Shown piece by piece: positions 35,761-44,570 of a stretch of DNA of 64,000 bases (position 1 is its first letter; the number at the start of each line of letters is the position of its first letter). The notes beneath the pieces are model-generated. The model did no database searches, was not told the origin of the DNA, and saw only the letters and a program-made list of their open reading frames with translations. The translations under genes were made by a program, and so were the position numbers. This DNA is from Methanofollis sp. W23 (GTDB lineage Archaea > Halobacteriota > Methanomicrobia > Methanomicrobiales > Methanofollaceae), in contig NZ_JAGGMN010000001.1 in the NCBI RefSeq assembly GCF_017875325.1, forward strand, positions 620,001 to 684,000. The letters are read 5' to 3'.

Positions 35761-36579
35761 TCACTCCAGCATCTCGGTCCGCTCGGGCGTCCAGGCCGGG
35801 TCGACGAAACTGAGCACCGTCGAGTTCGTCGCCGCCACATTCCGATACCCCTTCACCTCGTCGGGCGGGACATATGCCGCACTCCCGGCCGCCACCCGCA
35901 CCGCCCCGCCCCCTGCCGGGGTGAAGACCTCGACCTCGCCGTCGAGGACATAGACCACCTCCGACGAGCCGTTGAGCCGGTTGTATCTGATCGAGCCGCC
36001 AGGGAGGAGTTCGACGTAGGCGACGCTGTAGCCGATCGGGAGGCCCGCCTCCTCTGTCAGCACCGGGTTTGCAAGGGTGTAGATCCTCATATCCGCCCCG
36101 AGGTTCCACTCAGCCCCGGCCCTCGGGTCAGGGATGACGACTGGCACGCCGTCGGTCGTCCCCGCGAGGAGTGCGAGGTCGTCGCCCGAGATTTCGTTTT
36201 CCACCGTGAAGGGGGGTTCGATCACGTCGACGTACCGAAGATCGCGCTCCCCGACCGAAGCGATCGACTGGAGCACGCCTTCTGGCAGGAGCACGCTCTC
36301 GCCGGCACGAGCGGTCACGGTCTGGTTGTCGCACCTGATCTCGGCCTCGCCCGCAGTGAGGAAGACGAACTCGGTGCTCCCGGCCATCCGGTGCAGGGGC
36401 GTGGCATTGCCCGGCGGGATGACGACGGTCCCGAGGCTGTAGTTTGCCGGGATCTCAGGGGTCTCTTCTTCGCCGATGAGCCCTGCATATTCTCCGGCCC
36501 CCTCTGCTGACGGCGTCGGGGAGACGCACCCGGCAGAGAGGAGGAAGCAGATGAGGATGAGGAGGACCGTCCTGTGCAT
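35761..36579 (-). CDS. Cupin-domain lipoprotein
   Basis: A 272-residue protein. The N-terminal hydrophobic stretch ends in the lipobox LLSAGC (Cys18), so it is probably lipid-anchored outside the cell. Two cupin barrels follow: the first with PLHRMAGSTEFVFLTAGEAE (about 62-110), the second with YNRLNGSSEVVYVLDGEVE (about 198-250). The metal ligands are only partly present (one His in the first, none obvious in the second), so enzymatic activity is doubtful. Confidence 0.85.
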   Translation of the reverse strand: MHRTVLLILICFLLSAGCVSPTPSAEGAGEYAGLIGEEETPEIPANYSLGTVVIPPGNATPLHRMAGSTEFVFLTAGEAEIRCDNQTVTARAGESVLLPEGVLQSIASVGERDLRYVDVIEPPFTVENEISGDDLALLAGTTDGVPVVIPDPRAGAEWNLGADMRIYTLANPVLTEEAGLPIGYSVAYVELLPGGSIRYNRLNGSSEVVYVLDGEVEVFTPAGGGAVRVAAGSAAYVPPDEVKGYRNVAATNSTVLSFVDPAWTPERTEMLE

Positions 36580-36769
36580 GGGGGGAGGGAGTCTGTCAGG
36601 GGAGATAAATGATCCGCCCGAGAGGGGTAGGGGTTACAGGTCGGTGGAAAAATGTGAGAGCCATCACCTGGACTGAACTCATCTCTGACGTATTTCCCAG
36701 GCATGCCCATTATTCATAATACTACGTTCTGGGTGTCAGGGTGAAGGCGACAATATTCTCTGTATTTTC

Positions 36770-37007
36770 GGCCTTGTAGAATTTCTCTAGATAGCCATCT
36801 CGGCGGGGGGCACTCGCCCCTCGCCCCCGGCGCGACACGATAGGGGGTGGACTGCAACCTCTCTTTAAGGATCGTTTCTCCGCCTTCCGCCCCAATCTTC
36901 ATTCTGGGGGACGATCTATGATCTTCGAGGAACCCCCGGCACGATGTAGAGGGGGACAGGTGATCAGAAGAGAATTCTCACCGCGCCATGAGGGTCTCTA
37001 CAGCGTC
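36770..37007 (+). repeat. Family A MITE-like element, full copy (238 bp)
   Basis: Ends are GGCCTTGTAGAATTTCTC and GAGGGTCTCTACAGCGTC. The left hairpin and CACGATAGGGGGTGGACTGC are present; the right half is diverged. Confidence 0.8.
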
Positions 37008-37015
37008 ATTCTTTT

Positions 37016-37250
37016 GGTTCTGTAGAAATCCTCTTGATGAATCTCTCTGTCAGGGGGCTTGGCCGCCCCCCGAACCCCCCCGCCCCACGATAGGTCGAGG
37101 ACGGCAACACTCTCTTGATGGTCATCAATTCTGCCTTCCCGACCCTATCGTGGTTCCGGGGGGTCCGGGGGCAGCGCCCCCTGCCAAAGGGGTAGGAAGG
37201 CGGGAGACACACGTCTCCCCCACACAAGAGGTGAGGATTTCTACAGCGCC
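37016..37250 (+). repeat. Family A MITE-like element, full copy (235 bp)
   Basis: Ends are GGTTCTGTAGAAATCCTC and GAGGATTTCTACAGCGCC. The core words CACGATAGGTCGAGGACGGC and GCCTTCCCGACCCTATCGTG are inverted with respect to each other, so the element is near-palindromic. It starts 8 bp after the previous copy. Confidence 0.88.
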
Positions 37251-37593
37251 ATTTTTTCATATCTTTTTTTCTCGATGGTGATCGTCTCCGTCTTTTTTCC
37301 ACGCACTCCCTGACGGACCGGGATAATTGTCCGGCACTCGGATCGTCGGCGCATGATCTGATCCCGGTCTGGAGGTCACGCGTAGATACAGAAGGGCGCC
37401 GGGGGGAGGAGAGATGCCCTGAGTTTTTTTCCTTCGCCCCGCTCACGCAACGTATAAATACCATCATCCGTCTCATTCACCCCGCGCTGCTCCAGATTAT
37501 ATTCTCATGGTTCTATCATCCCTTGTGTGCGGTGTCGACGAGTCGTCGCCTCTTCGAGGGCGCTCAGCGGGGCCCACGCAGGAGAGAACAACC

Positions 37594-37878
37594 ATGCGAA
37601 GACGATCGCAGATAAAAGATCAGGGGGGTGCCGCGACGGCTCCTGACCGGAGAGTCGGCAGCCCCCGCGACCACCTGTGCGCCGACCCCGGACCGACGCC
37701 GACGGCGCCCGGCGAAGCGATCGAGTTCGTCGACCCTGTCCCCCTCGACCTGGTCCAGACAGTGCTTACCAGGGAGATGCGGCGGCTCAGGGGGGCGATC
37801 TCTGAGATGCATGTGCAGCGCACCCGCGGGCATGTCTATCTGATCATGCTGGTGGTGCGGACCGGGGTGGGAGCATGA
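37594..37878 (+). CDS. Hypothetical protein, first gene of an overlapping operon
   Basis: A 94-residue protein from ATG 37594, with GGAGAG nine bases or so upstream. The N-terminal half is polar; the C-terminal half (DPVPLDLVQTVLTREMRRLR then MHVQRTRGHVYLIMLVV) has a likely fold with a helix and strand. No family is recognised. Its TGA overlaps the ATG of the next gene (ATGA), so the two are translationally coupled. Confidence 0.6.
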   Translation: MRRRSQIKDQGGAATAPDRRVGSPRDHLCADPGPTPTAPGEAIEFVDPVPLDLVQTVLTREMRRLRGAISEMHVQRTRGHVYLIMLVVRTGVGA

Positions 37879-38528
37879 ACGGGAGACTCTGTCCTGGCGC
37901 CGATGGCGGGCTCCACCTCTTCCTCGGCGATCGGCATTTTCTGATCGCACACGAGGACGTGCGGGCCCTTCTCTTCTCAGGGCATGTGGTGCCGGTGACT
38001 GACGATGGCACATGTGCACCCAGGATGCACCGGGATGGCACCGCAGATGTGCAGGAGAAGAAGACGGAGGAACGGCCCCAGAGTACCTATTCTAAAGAGA
38101 GGAGAGAGATCTCTCTCTCTCATAGTACTAGATTGCACCAGATCGAGCGCACACACCCCACCTCTGATCGGTCCTGGTCTGAGGGTAGGGGTGTGTGCGA
38201 TCGGGGTGCGGGTGCACGTGACGGGGAAAAACCTGGCGAGGGGTCAGTGATACGCAATCACGGCCATACATCATCTCCGTTCATCGACAATGCCGGAGTG
38301 CACCCAGGTGCAATCCGGTGCACCGGTGCACGCCCGCCTGTCCTGCTCCCTGGCGTCCTGGACCACCGGGAGTTCAGGCGGGTGCGCACCGACCTGGGGC
38401 GATGCGGTGTCTGCGGAGAGGGCCGGGCGGTCTTTCGCTCGGCCGACGGGCATGTGGTGCTCTGCGAGCGGTGTTATGCCGGACTGGTGCGAGAAGGAAA
38501 TATGAAGGGCAGGAGGTCGAGCGGATGA
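37875..38528 (+). CDS. Hypothetical zinc-ribbon protein, second gene of overlapping operon
   Basis: A 217-residue ORF. The N-terminus (DGGLHLFLGDRHFLIAHEDV) and the C-terminus with a zinc ribbon (CGVCGEG...VVLCERCYAGL) look protein-like. The middle (about residues 55-140) is low-complexity and corresponds to DNA packed with inverted repeats, so an insertion or a wrongly joined pair of genes is possible. It starts in ATGA overlap with the previous gene and ends in ATGA overlap with the next. Confidence 0.5.
   Translation: MNGRLCPGADGGLHLFLGDRHFLIAHEDVRALLFSGHVVPVTDDGTCAPRMHRDGTADVQEKKTEERPQSTYSKERREISLSHSTRLHQIERTHPTSDRSWSEGRGVCDRGAGARDGEKPGEGSVIRNHGHTSSPFIDNAGVHPGAIRCTGARPPVLLPGVLDHREFRRVRTDLGRCGVCGEGRAVFRSADGHVVLCERCYAGLVREGNMKGRRSSG
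38011..38331. repeat. Palindrome-rich segment inside the hypothetical gene
   Basis: GTGCACCCAGG occurs near both borders (about 38013 and 38299) as a direct repeat. Between them are GAGAGAGATCTCTCTCTC, the inverted arms CGCACACACCCC/GGGGTGTGTGCG, and at the right GTGCACCGGTGCAC (38318-38331, a perfect 14-bp palindrome). Confidence 0.6.
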
Positions 38529-38776
38529 TCCCCCTCCTCGACCCGCTCCTCGCACCGGCGGTGGTGCTCGGGATGGCCGGGGCGGTGCTGGTGGCGTCCC
38601 GGAGCGTGAGGACGCGGATGGCGGGTTTTGGGGCGTGGATGGTCGGAAACGCCCTGTGGGTAGCGCACGGGATCGGGAGCGGGGACGCCTACGTGACGGT
38701 GATGTTTGCGTTTTACTGGGTGACGGCGGTGATGGGGGTGGTGAATTGTGGGGAAAGACCCGGCCCATTCTCGTGA
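38525..38776 (+). CDS. Small integral membrane protein, third gene of overlapping operon
   Basis: An 83-residue protein with two or three hydrophobic segments (LLAPAVVLGMAGAVLVAS, AGFGAWMVGNALWVAHGIG and VTVMFAFYWVTAVMGVVN). It resembles small membrane proteins of unknown role. Its ATG overlaps the preceding TGA (ATGA). It converges on the ATP-grasp gene. Confidence 0.6.
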   Translation: MIPLLDPLLAPAVVLGMAGAVLVASRSVRTRMAGFGAWMVGNALWVAHGIGSGDAYVTVMFAFYWVTAVMGVVNCGERPGPFS

Positions 38777-38856
38777 GAGCCCTATTCCTCTCTCCCCTCC
38801 TCGGGTTCCCCCCGTCAAGAGAGGACGCCTTCTCAGAAACCGCACGGCGACCGGTG

Positions 38857-40044
38857 TCACCGGTCAGCCCGGAACACGACGAATTCCTTCTGGTCAGACC
38901 GGAGGAACCTGTCGATCTCGTCCTGGGTGCGCTCGTCGGTCTCGGTGAAGAGGAAGCCGAAGACCGGGTACCTGCGGAAGTCGACCGGGCGCCACTCGAG
39001 CGGGCGGGTAAAGGTCGCGAGGAACCGGTCGGCATCGAACCCCTCGATCTCGGCCGGGTCGATCCCGTCGGGGCGTTTCACGACCAGCAGGGAGTACCTC
39101 CTGCCCGCGTCTTCGCAGAGGATGCGGTCCCAGTCGGGTGCACGCTCTTCGAAGAAGGAGCGGTAGACGTTGATGTCGTAGGCGTGCAGCGCGAGGTCGG
39201 TCGTGCACCACCCGGCGAACCTGAGCGGGTTCAACTCGATCGGGACCATGGCGCCGTCGTCGTCGACCCTGAGTTCGATATGGAACGGGAAGGCGGTGAG
39301 GTCGGCGAGGGTGTTGATCTCTTTGAGCAGTCTGAGGACCGGGTCGAGGTATTCCCTGACGACCGCCGCCGAGGTGACGTAGACCTTGTCGTCCACGTCG
39401 TCGGCCGCGGAGAAGTCGTGCCTGAGGATGTCCAGGACCACCGGGGTGCCGTCAGAGGTATAATAGGCGTCCACGGCGATTTCGGTGCCGTCGATCTGCT
39501 CTTCGATGATGAACCGCCCCGAATCGCAGACTTCAGGAGGATAGTGCGCCCTGATCTCGTCGATCTCATGCGTGAGCGAGGCGAGCACGCGGGCCCAGTC
39601 GGCGTCGGTCGCGACGGTGTAGACCCCGGCGCTGAAGAACCCGACTGCGGGTTTGATGACGAAGGGTCTGGGGAGTGCGGAGATGTCAAGGTCGTCCAGT
39701 CGGTCGGCCGCGACTTCGCGGTAGAAAAAATCTGGGTAGAGGGGCCTGAGCATCTCCCGAAACTTCACCTTGTCTTTGCAGCGGTCGATTTGCGCCGGGA
39801 GGCCGGTGAACCCGAGGTGGTCTTTGATCCAGGCGATGGACTGTTCCGAGTTGGTGTAGACCCGGTACCCGCTCTTCGTCGTCTCCTCCTGCATCCTGGC
39901 GACGAAGGCGTCGTCTGAGAGGAGGACGGTTCCGTCGGGAAGATCCAGATTTTTCGAGGTCTGGTTCGCGAGGACGGGCAGGTGCATCGCGGCGACGGTC
40001 TCGATGAGGAGGCGGGAGACGTAGGGTTCTTCAAGGATGATCAT
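38857..40044 (-). CDS. ATP-grasp domain enzyme
   Basis: A 395-residue protein. The N-terminal part has TYTNSEQSIAWI-like nucleotide domain features; the ATP-grasp core has RPFVIKPAVGFFSAGVY (about 128-144), FIIEEQIDGTEIAVDAYY and the metal-binding VPIELNPLRFAG. It would form a carboxylate-amine or similar bond using ATP; the substrate is unknown. A TATA-like box lies about 30 bp upstream. It is a lone gene. Confidence 0.85.
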   Translation of the reverse strand: MIILEEPYVSRLLIETVAAMHLPVLANQTSKNLDLPDGTVLLSDDAFVARMQEETTKSGYRVYTNSEQSIAWIKDHLGFTGLPAQIDRCKDKVKFREMLRPLYPDFFYREVAADRLDDLDISALPRPFVIKPAVGFFSAGVYTVATDADWARVLASLTHEIDEIRAHYPPEVCDSGRFIIEEQIDGTEIAVDAYYTSDGTPVVLDILRHDFSAADDVDDKVYVTSAAVVREYLDPVLRLLKEINTLADLTAFPFHIELRVDDDGAMVPIELNPLRFAGWCTTDLALHAYDINVYRSFFEERAPDWDRILCEDAGRRYSLLVVKRPDGIDPAEIEGFDADRFLATFTRPLEWRPVDFRRYPVFGFLFTETDERTQDEIDRFLRSDQKEFVVFRADR

Positions 40045-40070
40045 GGTCTGTCTGGCTCCGGGGAGTTCTG

Positions 40071-40082
40071 GTCATATATCGG
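40071..40082 (-). promoter_or_regulatory. Putative TATA box for the ATP-grasp gene
   Basis: The minus strand reads CCGATATATGACC about 30 bp upstream of the ATG at 40044. Confidence 0.45.
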
Positions 40083-40172
40083 CCGGGAGAGGGGATGAAG
40101 GTGCGGGGGATGGGGACGGTCCGGCCAGGACGATCTCTCTGAGACCACTCTCTCACCCCTGAACTACTCGTG

Positions 40173-40201
40173 AACTACTAATTTGTGTAAAATTAGTAGT
40201 T
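40173..40201. promoter_or_regulatory. Perfect AT-rich hairpin 1
   Basis: AACTACTAATTT and AAATTAGTAGTT are perfect 12-bp inverted arms around the 5-base loop GTGTA. TGAACTACT is also repeated directly just to the left (40160 and 40171). Confidence 0.7.
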
Positions 40202-40216
40202 TACAGATCCAGATCG

Positions 40217-40245
40217 AAATACTAATCTGTATTAAATTAGTATTT
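40217..40245. promoter_or_regulatory. Perfect AT-rich hairpin 2
   Basis: AAATACTAAT and ATTAGTATTT are perfect 10-bp arms around a 9-base loop. It shares ACTAAT/ATTAGT with hairpin 1, 16 bp to the left, which suggests a paired binding site. Confidence 0.7.
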
Positions 40246-40386
40246 GGCAGGTCGCACCTATGAACAAACTCCCGGAAAAACCACCCCCGATCTGAATGGA
40301 CTGCGAATAGTAAATTGTGCGAGCTCCCACTCCTGTCCTTCGATGAATTTGTTATGGCGAAGAGCCGCAGGCACTCGGTGAAAAAA

Positions 40387-40971
40387 TTACATTTTTTTCT
40401 GAGTGTATAGTCGGTAGCAATCATCACAGAGACTGGCAAAGGATCCTTTCCGTGGATGATGGAGGTTCAAGACCTTTTTTGGACCTGAATACCACAGTCT
40501 TTCATAGGGCGTGAGGTCGACCTTGATAGTGCGTTGTTCCTGGGCTGATTCAGGGGTATAGGCGATCTCAAGATAATCTTCCATCACAAACCAGTCGCCT
40601 TGATATCTCCCACAATAGGTGCAGGTATTTCCAAAATCTTCAACGTTTTTTGTTTTTTTAAAGACTTTTTTGAAGAAGGGATAGGCCTCAGATATTTTTT
40701 GGGGGAGGTTTTCAAATGAATGGAAGTGTATTGATTCAAAAATAGGTTCTAAATCTACATTAACTGGCCAGACGACTGGGGTTATGTCGTTACATCCATA
40801 ACATTTCATGTTCCAGACCCAGACCATTACATCAACGGTCTCTGGTGCTTTCAGGATCTCGTACTCTCTTTTGCCACAGTATGAACAGGTCTCGTCATAG
40901 TCCCATGGCTTTATTCCATGGATCTGTCGCCAGAGTTTCTCTTCTTCGGCGGAAAGAATGTCCAGGGTCAT
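40387..40971 (-). CDS. Hypothetical protein with zinc-binding motifs
   Basis: A 194-residue protein. Three Cys pairs are seen: CSYCGKREYE (about 29-38), CYGC, CTYCGRYQGDW and a C-terminal CDDC, so at least two zinc sites are likely. No family is recognised. Composition is AT-richer than the core genes, which hints at transfer. A T-run lies right after the stop on the minus strand. Confidence 0.65.
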   Translation of the reverse strand: MTLDILSAEEEKLWRQIHGIKPWDYDETCSYCGKREYEILKAPETVDVMVWVWNMKCYGCNDITPVVWPVNVDLEPIFESIHFHSFENLPQKISEAYPFFKKVFKKTKNVEDFGNTCTYCGRYQGDWFVMEDYLEIAYTPESAQEQRTIKVDLTPYERLWYSGPKKVLNLHHPRKGSFASLCDDCYRLYTQKKM

Positions 40972-41376
40972 GCTTTCATGTTCAAGGGGAAGGATATGCG
41001 GTTCAAGAACAACCCTCTTTTGGGATCGTCCGCATCGCCTGCCCCCTGATATGCCCGGACCACTGTTTTTTGTTCATGATGAATTGTGGATCAGGAATGA
41101 GAGGTTTGAACTCCACAGGCGGGTCGAAGACCTCGTTTCCGAGTTTTTTTCCGGGCGGTGGCCGCTCGAAAGCGATGCATGAATGTCAATGCTGTCTTCT
41201 CGTTTCTATTTGCGAGAGCGAGTTCGAGAGAATCAACCCTGTAAAAACCCTCGCCATTTGCGGGAAGGCAGATGAATCACCTTCCTCCCAGGAATTTGCG
41301 GGAGGTTCTCCAGAGTCGCCCCTGAAACATTCGGCAAAAAAGTGTATTGATATAATCACATGGCTTTTGACTGTAC
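40972..41376. other. Intergenic region with a short family A element
   Basis: A short family A derivative lies at 41235-41316. An ORF at 40958-41182 looks partly protein-like but has no recognisable homology or start signals. Confidence 0.45.
41235..41316 (-). repeat. Family A element, short deleted form
   Basis: AACCCTGTAAAAACCCTCGC and GGAGGTTCTCCAGAGTC are the two ends with only about 45 bp between; the words AAGGCAG and CACCTTCC survive. Confidence 0.6.
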
Positions 41377-42126
41377 CTATACCGCAGTATACCCGCCGTC
41401 GACGAGCAGACTGGTCCCGGTGATGTCTGAAGCGTCGTCGCTCGCCAGGAACGTGACCGCCTTTGCAACTTCCACCGGCTTGGCCAGGCGCCCGATCGGG
41501 TGCAGATCTTGCAGTGCTTTGTAGGTCTCCTGCGGAAGGGCCGTGAGGAGCGGGGTGTCCACGTAGCCAGGTGCGACGAAATTCGCACGGATCCCCTTGA
41601 CCGCGTAACTGGTGCCGGCCATCTTGGTCAGCATGGCGACGCCGCCTTTGGCGACGGCGTACGAGGTGAGCCCGGGTTTGGCGGCAAAACTGTGGATGGA
41701 CCCGGTGTTCACGATAGACCCGCCAGTCTTCTGCTCCAGGAACTGCTGGATCGCATACTTGTCAGCGAGGAAGACGCCCTTCAGGTTCACGTCGATGACC
41801 TTGTCCCAGTCGTCGGTCTCAACCTCGTGGGGCTCGCCCAGGATGACGATGCCGGAGTTGGCGACCATAACATCCAGTTTCCCGAAGGTCTCGACGGTCT
41901 TGGCGATGAGGTTTTTGATATCGTCTTCGACGACGACATCTGCCTTGATGAAGATTGCCTCTCCACCTGCGTTCTTAATCTCGTCGACGACCCTGGCGCC
42001 CTTCTCCTCGTTTCGGCCGGAAACGACGACTTTGCCGCCTTCGGCTGCCATGTCTTTTGCACAGGCTTCACCGATACCGCTGGTCGATCCGGTGATGATA
42101 CATACTTTGTTGTCCATTCGTCCCAT
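41377..42126 (-). CDS. SDR family oxidoreductase
   Basis: A 249-residue short-chain dehydrogenase/reductase. The cofactor loop is TGSTSGIGEA (13-22), NAG is replaced by NSG (in VMVANSGIV), and the catalytic Ser-Tyr-Lys are in TGSIHSFAAKPGLTSYAVAKG. The C-terminus DITGTSLLVDGGYTAV is typical of the FabG-like group. AGGAGG lies 8 bases before the ATG, the strongest ribosome-binding site in the window. Substrate unknown. Confidence 0.93.
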   Translation of the reverse strand: MGRMDNKVCIITGSTSGIGEACAKDMAAEGGKVVVSGRNEEKGARVVDEIKNAGGEAIFIKADVVVEDDIKNLIAKTVETFGKLDVMVANSGIVILGEPHEVETDDWDKVIDVNLKGVFLADKYAIQQFLEQKTGGSIVNTGSIHSFAAKPGLTSYAVAKGGVAMLTKMAGTSYAVKGIRANFVAPGYVDTPLLTALPQETYKALQDLHPIGRLAKPVEVAKAVTFLASDDASDITGTSLLVDGGYTAV

Positions 42127-43184
42127 GTTGGTTTCCTCCTTTTATTTCCTACAGACCTGGCCCCTGTCGAGGGCTGTGATCCAGATCCCGCCAAGGTGGC
42201 ACATGTTCATGATGGTGAGCCTGGTCAGAATGGTATGGCCGTCCTGATCCGCGGGTTCACGAGCGCCGTGGTTGGGTGGCATCGTTATCCCTGGTGCAGA
42301 GGAGACGGTCGCCGTCGGGTGGTCGGGCTCATTGAGGGGTGTCTGTGAAGTCTGGGGGAGGGTGTCTGCACGCACAGATCATCATCGCGTCTGGCAGGAT
42401 GTCTTCCAGGGCTGCGGCGCGGCTACCATGAGAACCGAATTCTCGGATCTCCCGCGCCCCAGGCACCTTCTCATCAGTTTCAGATTTTTTCTGTCTGTAG
42501 TGCTGTTCTCTTTGCGTTACTCGAGGATCGCCGCGGCCTTGATCAGGTTCCCTCGCATGTCATGCTGGTCGCCGCGGTCAGCAGAATATCCTCACACGAG
42601 GATCGTCACCTGGAAATTGATATAGGTTTGGTTTACTGCCTGCCGATGATCGGACCATCTATATATCGTGCCATGCTGGCGTCGCCCGAAGTCGCGATCG
42701 TTCAGGGTATGTGGTGGCATTTACCGGTGCCTCTGCCCCGTAGTGACTGGCAGTAACGACGCTCTGCAGGCATGCCCCCCCTCTCTCGATGACGAAGGCC
42801 CTGGCGGACATTCCTGGGCCACAGGATGAGCAAGATTCCGGCCCTGTAGAAACCCGTACCAATTCTTGGTGCGAGCGCGATTCCCCCGCCTTCCCCCATC
42901 TTCCCTGGGAGAGCAAGATCGGGCCAGGTAGGCACACTCGTTCGCCATGAAGAGCGCACTGCCGTCCACCGCCTCTCGCTCGCACGGGAGGTTAAGGGGG
43001 CGGCACGCCCGCCGCCAAAGATAATACCTCTCCAGAGCCAAAATTCCGGTCTTCTCCTTGAGATCCTCCACATCGAATTTGTGTGAGGAGGGGGACAGGG
43101 GGACGCACCGGTGCAGGAGCATCTCAGGGCGGTCAAAGCGACCATATACCGCATCGGTGCATAACTACTCCGAAGGAAGATCTC
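42127..43184. other. Intergenic region with a family A element
   Basis: The only structure I can support is a family A element at 42840-43039. Several ORFs cross the region but lack protein-like sequence. The left part is the upstream region of the SDR gene; AT-rich words near 42620-42665 may be promoter remains. Confidence 0.55.
42840..43039 (-). repeat. Family A MITE-like element, reversed (200 bp)
   Basis: GGCCCTGTAGAAACCCGTAC starts it and ACCTCTCCAGAGCC ends it. The middle carries a CATGAAGAGCGCACTGCCGT word and the GGGGGCGGCACGCCC hairpin half. Confidence 0.75.
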
Positions 43185-44570
43185 ATGAATGAATACGAGG
43201 AGAAGTTCGCCCAGATCATCGACCTGCTCGAACACCATGCGACCACAGGCATGACGGTCACGGCGGTCGCCCGGGAACTTGCCCTCCCTCGGAATTCTGT
43301 GTCCAAATATCTTGAACTCCTCTACGCGAGCGGAGACGTCAGCATGGAGCGGTTCGGCCAGAAGAAACTCTACCGCCCGCTGCCTCGCATCCCGTTCCAG
43401 AAGATCTTCGACCGCCTTCCAAACGCCCTCGTGATCCTGGACGCCGACCTCAGGGTCTGGATGATGAACGAGAATTTTGTCACCAGGTTCAGGGTCCACC
43501 CAGGGCGCAATGTCATCGGTACCCCGTTCTTCGACCTGGGCCTTCCGCTCTTCGCCGAACCGGCGGTCAGGCGGAACATCGAGCGGATCAGGCACTCGCA
43601 GACATATGTTGCCGCGATGCAGCTGATCGAGGAGAGAACCGACACGATCTACCTGGTCGATTTTGCCCCTATCGTCGCCCAGATCGGCACGCCTGGGATC
43701 ATGGTGAGCCTGCGCGACATCACCGCCGGGCGGAGGATCGAGACTGCCCTGAAGGACTCGGAGAAGAAGATCGCAACTCTCTTTGCGACGGTCCCGAGTG
43801 GGATTGTCCTCTTCTCCACCGACGGGGTGATCCTCAATGCGAACCCTGCGGCCCTGGACCTCTTTGGTCTGCAGAACTTCGAAGACCTCAGCACGGTGAG
43901 CGCCTTCGACCTCTCCTGTGCTCCGGGGAAGTTGGAGGCGCTGATCAGGAACGGACGGGCCGACGAGACCGAACTTGCCTGCGACTTCACCCGCATGAGA
44001 GAGGAGCGAGGGATATCGAGTACGAAGTCGGGCCTGGGCTGTTTCAACGTCGTCTTCACCCCGATCTACCCGGACGGCGGCGGGGCGCCGACCGAGTGTG
44101 CGATTCTCTTCAAGGACATCACCCAGGACTGGCGGGACCGGAGGGAGTTGACATTCAGGGAGAGTCGGTACCGTTCGATCTTCGAGGACTCGTACAACGG
44201 TCTGATCATCTACGAGCCGATCGACGGAGGGGCCGGGTACGCCTTCAAGGATCTCAACAGGACGGCCGAAGAGATCCTTGGGGTGCCGAAGCCCGATCTT
44301 GTCGGCCGGAGTCTTGTGGAGATTTTCCCAGACCTCAACTTCAACGCCCTCATGGAGAGCGCAGGTCGGACCATGGCCACGGGAAAGCCGGAGTTCCTCC
44401 CGCCTCTCCAGTACAGGCGGGGCCAGGGCAAGTGGATCTGGCACTATCTCTTCAAGCTCCCTTCAGACGAACTGGCGTCGCTTATGATCGAGATCTCTGA
44501 TGAACTCGGGGGGGAACTGGGGTGGCCGCCCGCGGCAGACGACGACCCTGGGCTGGACCAGGCCTCCTGA
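43185..44570 (+). CDS. Winged-helix and triple-PAS regulator
   Basis: A 461-residue protein. Residues 1-60 form a helix-turn-helix domain (TVTAVARELALPRNSVSKYL). Three PAS domains follow at about 70-190, 195-320 and 325-440 (each with a NxN or DL-N core, e.g. VILNANPAALDLFG). No histidine kinase domain is present, so it probably senses redox state or a ligand and acts directly on DNA. The ATG at 43185 follows GAAGGAAGA. Target unknown. Confidence 0.85.
   Translation: MNEYEEKFAQIIDLLEHHATTGMTVTAVARELALPRNSVSKYLELLYASGDVSMERFGQKKLYRPLPRIPFQKIFDRLPNALVILDADLRVWMMNENFVTRFRVHPGRNVIGTPFFDLGLPLFAEPAVRRNIERIRHSQTYVAAMQLIEERTDTIYLVDFAPIVAQIGTPGIMVSLRDITAGRRIETALKDSEKKIATLFATVPSGIVLFSTDGVILNANPAALDLFGLQNFEDLSTVSAFDLSCAPGKLEALIRNGRADETELACDFTRMREERGISSTKSGLGCFNVVFTPIYPDGGGAPTECAILFKDITQDWRDRRELTFRESRYRSIFEDSYNGLIIYEPIDGGAGYAFKDLNRTAEEILGVPKPDLVGRSLVEIFPDLNFNALMESAGRTMATGKPEFLPPLQYRRGQGKWIWHYLFKLPSDELASLMIEISDELGGELGWPPAADDDPGLDQAS

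Larger units (their letters stand above)
36580..37593. other. Repeat-filled intergenic region
   Basis: Two full family A elements lie almost end to end (36770-37007 and 37016-37250). The stretch 37300-37560 between them and the next operon shows no gene; it includes AT-rich CGTATAAATACCATC near 37450, a possible promoter. Confidence 0.65.

Noticed and set aside
32373-37250. Possible CRISPR array from repeated GC hairpins
   Set aside because: The repeated units are 230-245 bp with inverted ends and lie hundreds of bases apart, in both orientations; there is no regular repeat-spacer pattern.
38857-38870. Palindrome ACCGGTGTCACCGGT at the end of the ATP-grasp gene as a possible operator
   Set aside because: It lies at the 3' end of two convergent genes and is more simply read as a short shared end structure; no further support.
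40958-41182. 74-residue plus-strand ORF with a protein-like C-terminus
   Set aside because: No start signal, no recognisable family, and it overlaps the start of the zinc-binding gene on the other strand. It could be a gene relic but I cannot support it.
42702-44444. 580-residue minus-strand ORF
   Set aside because: It runs antisense to the wHTH-PAS regulator and through a family A element; the protein is Arg/Pro/Asp-rich with no recognisable domain.
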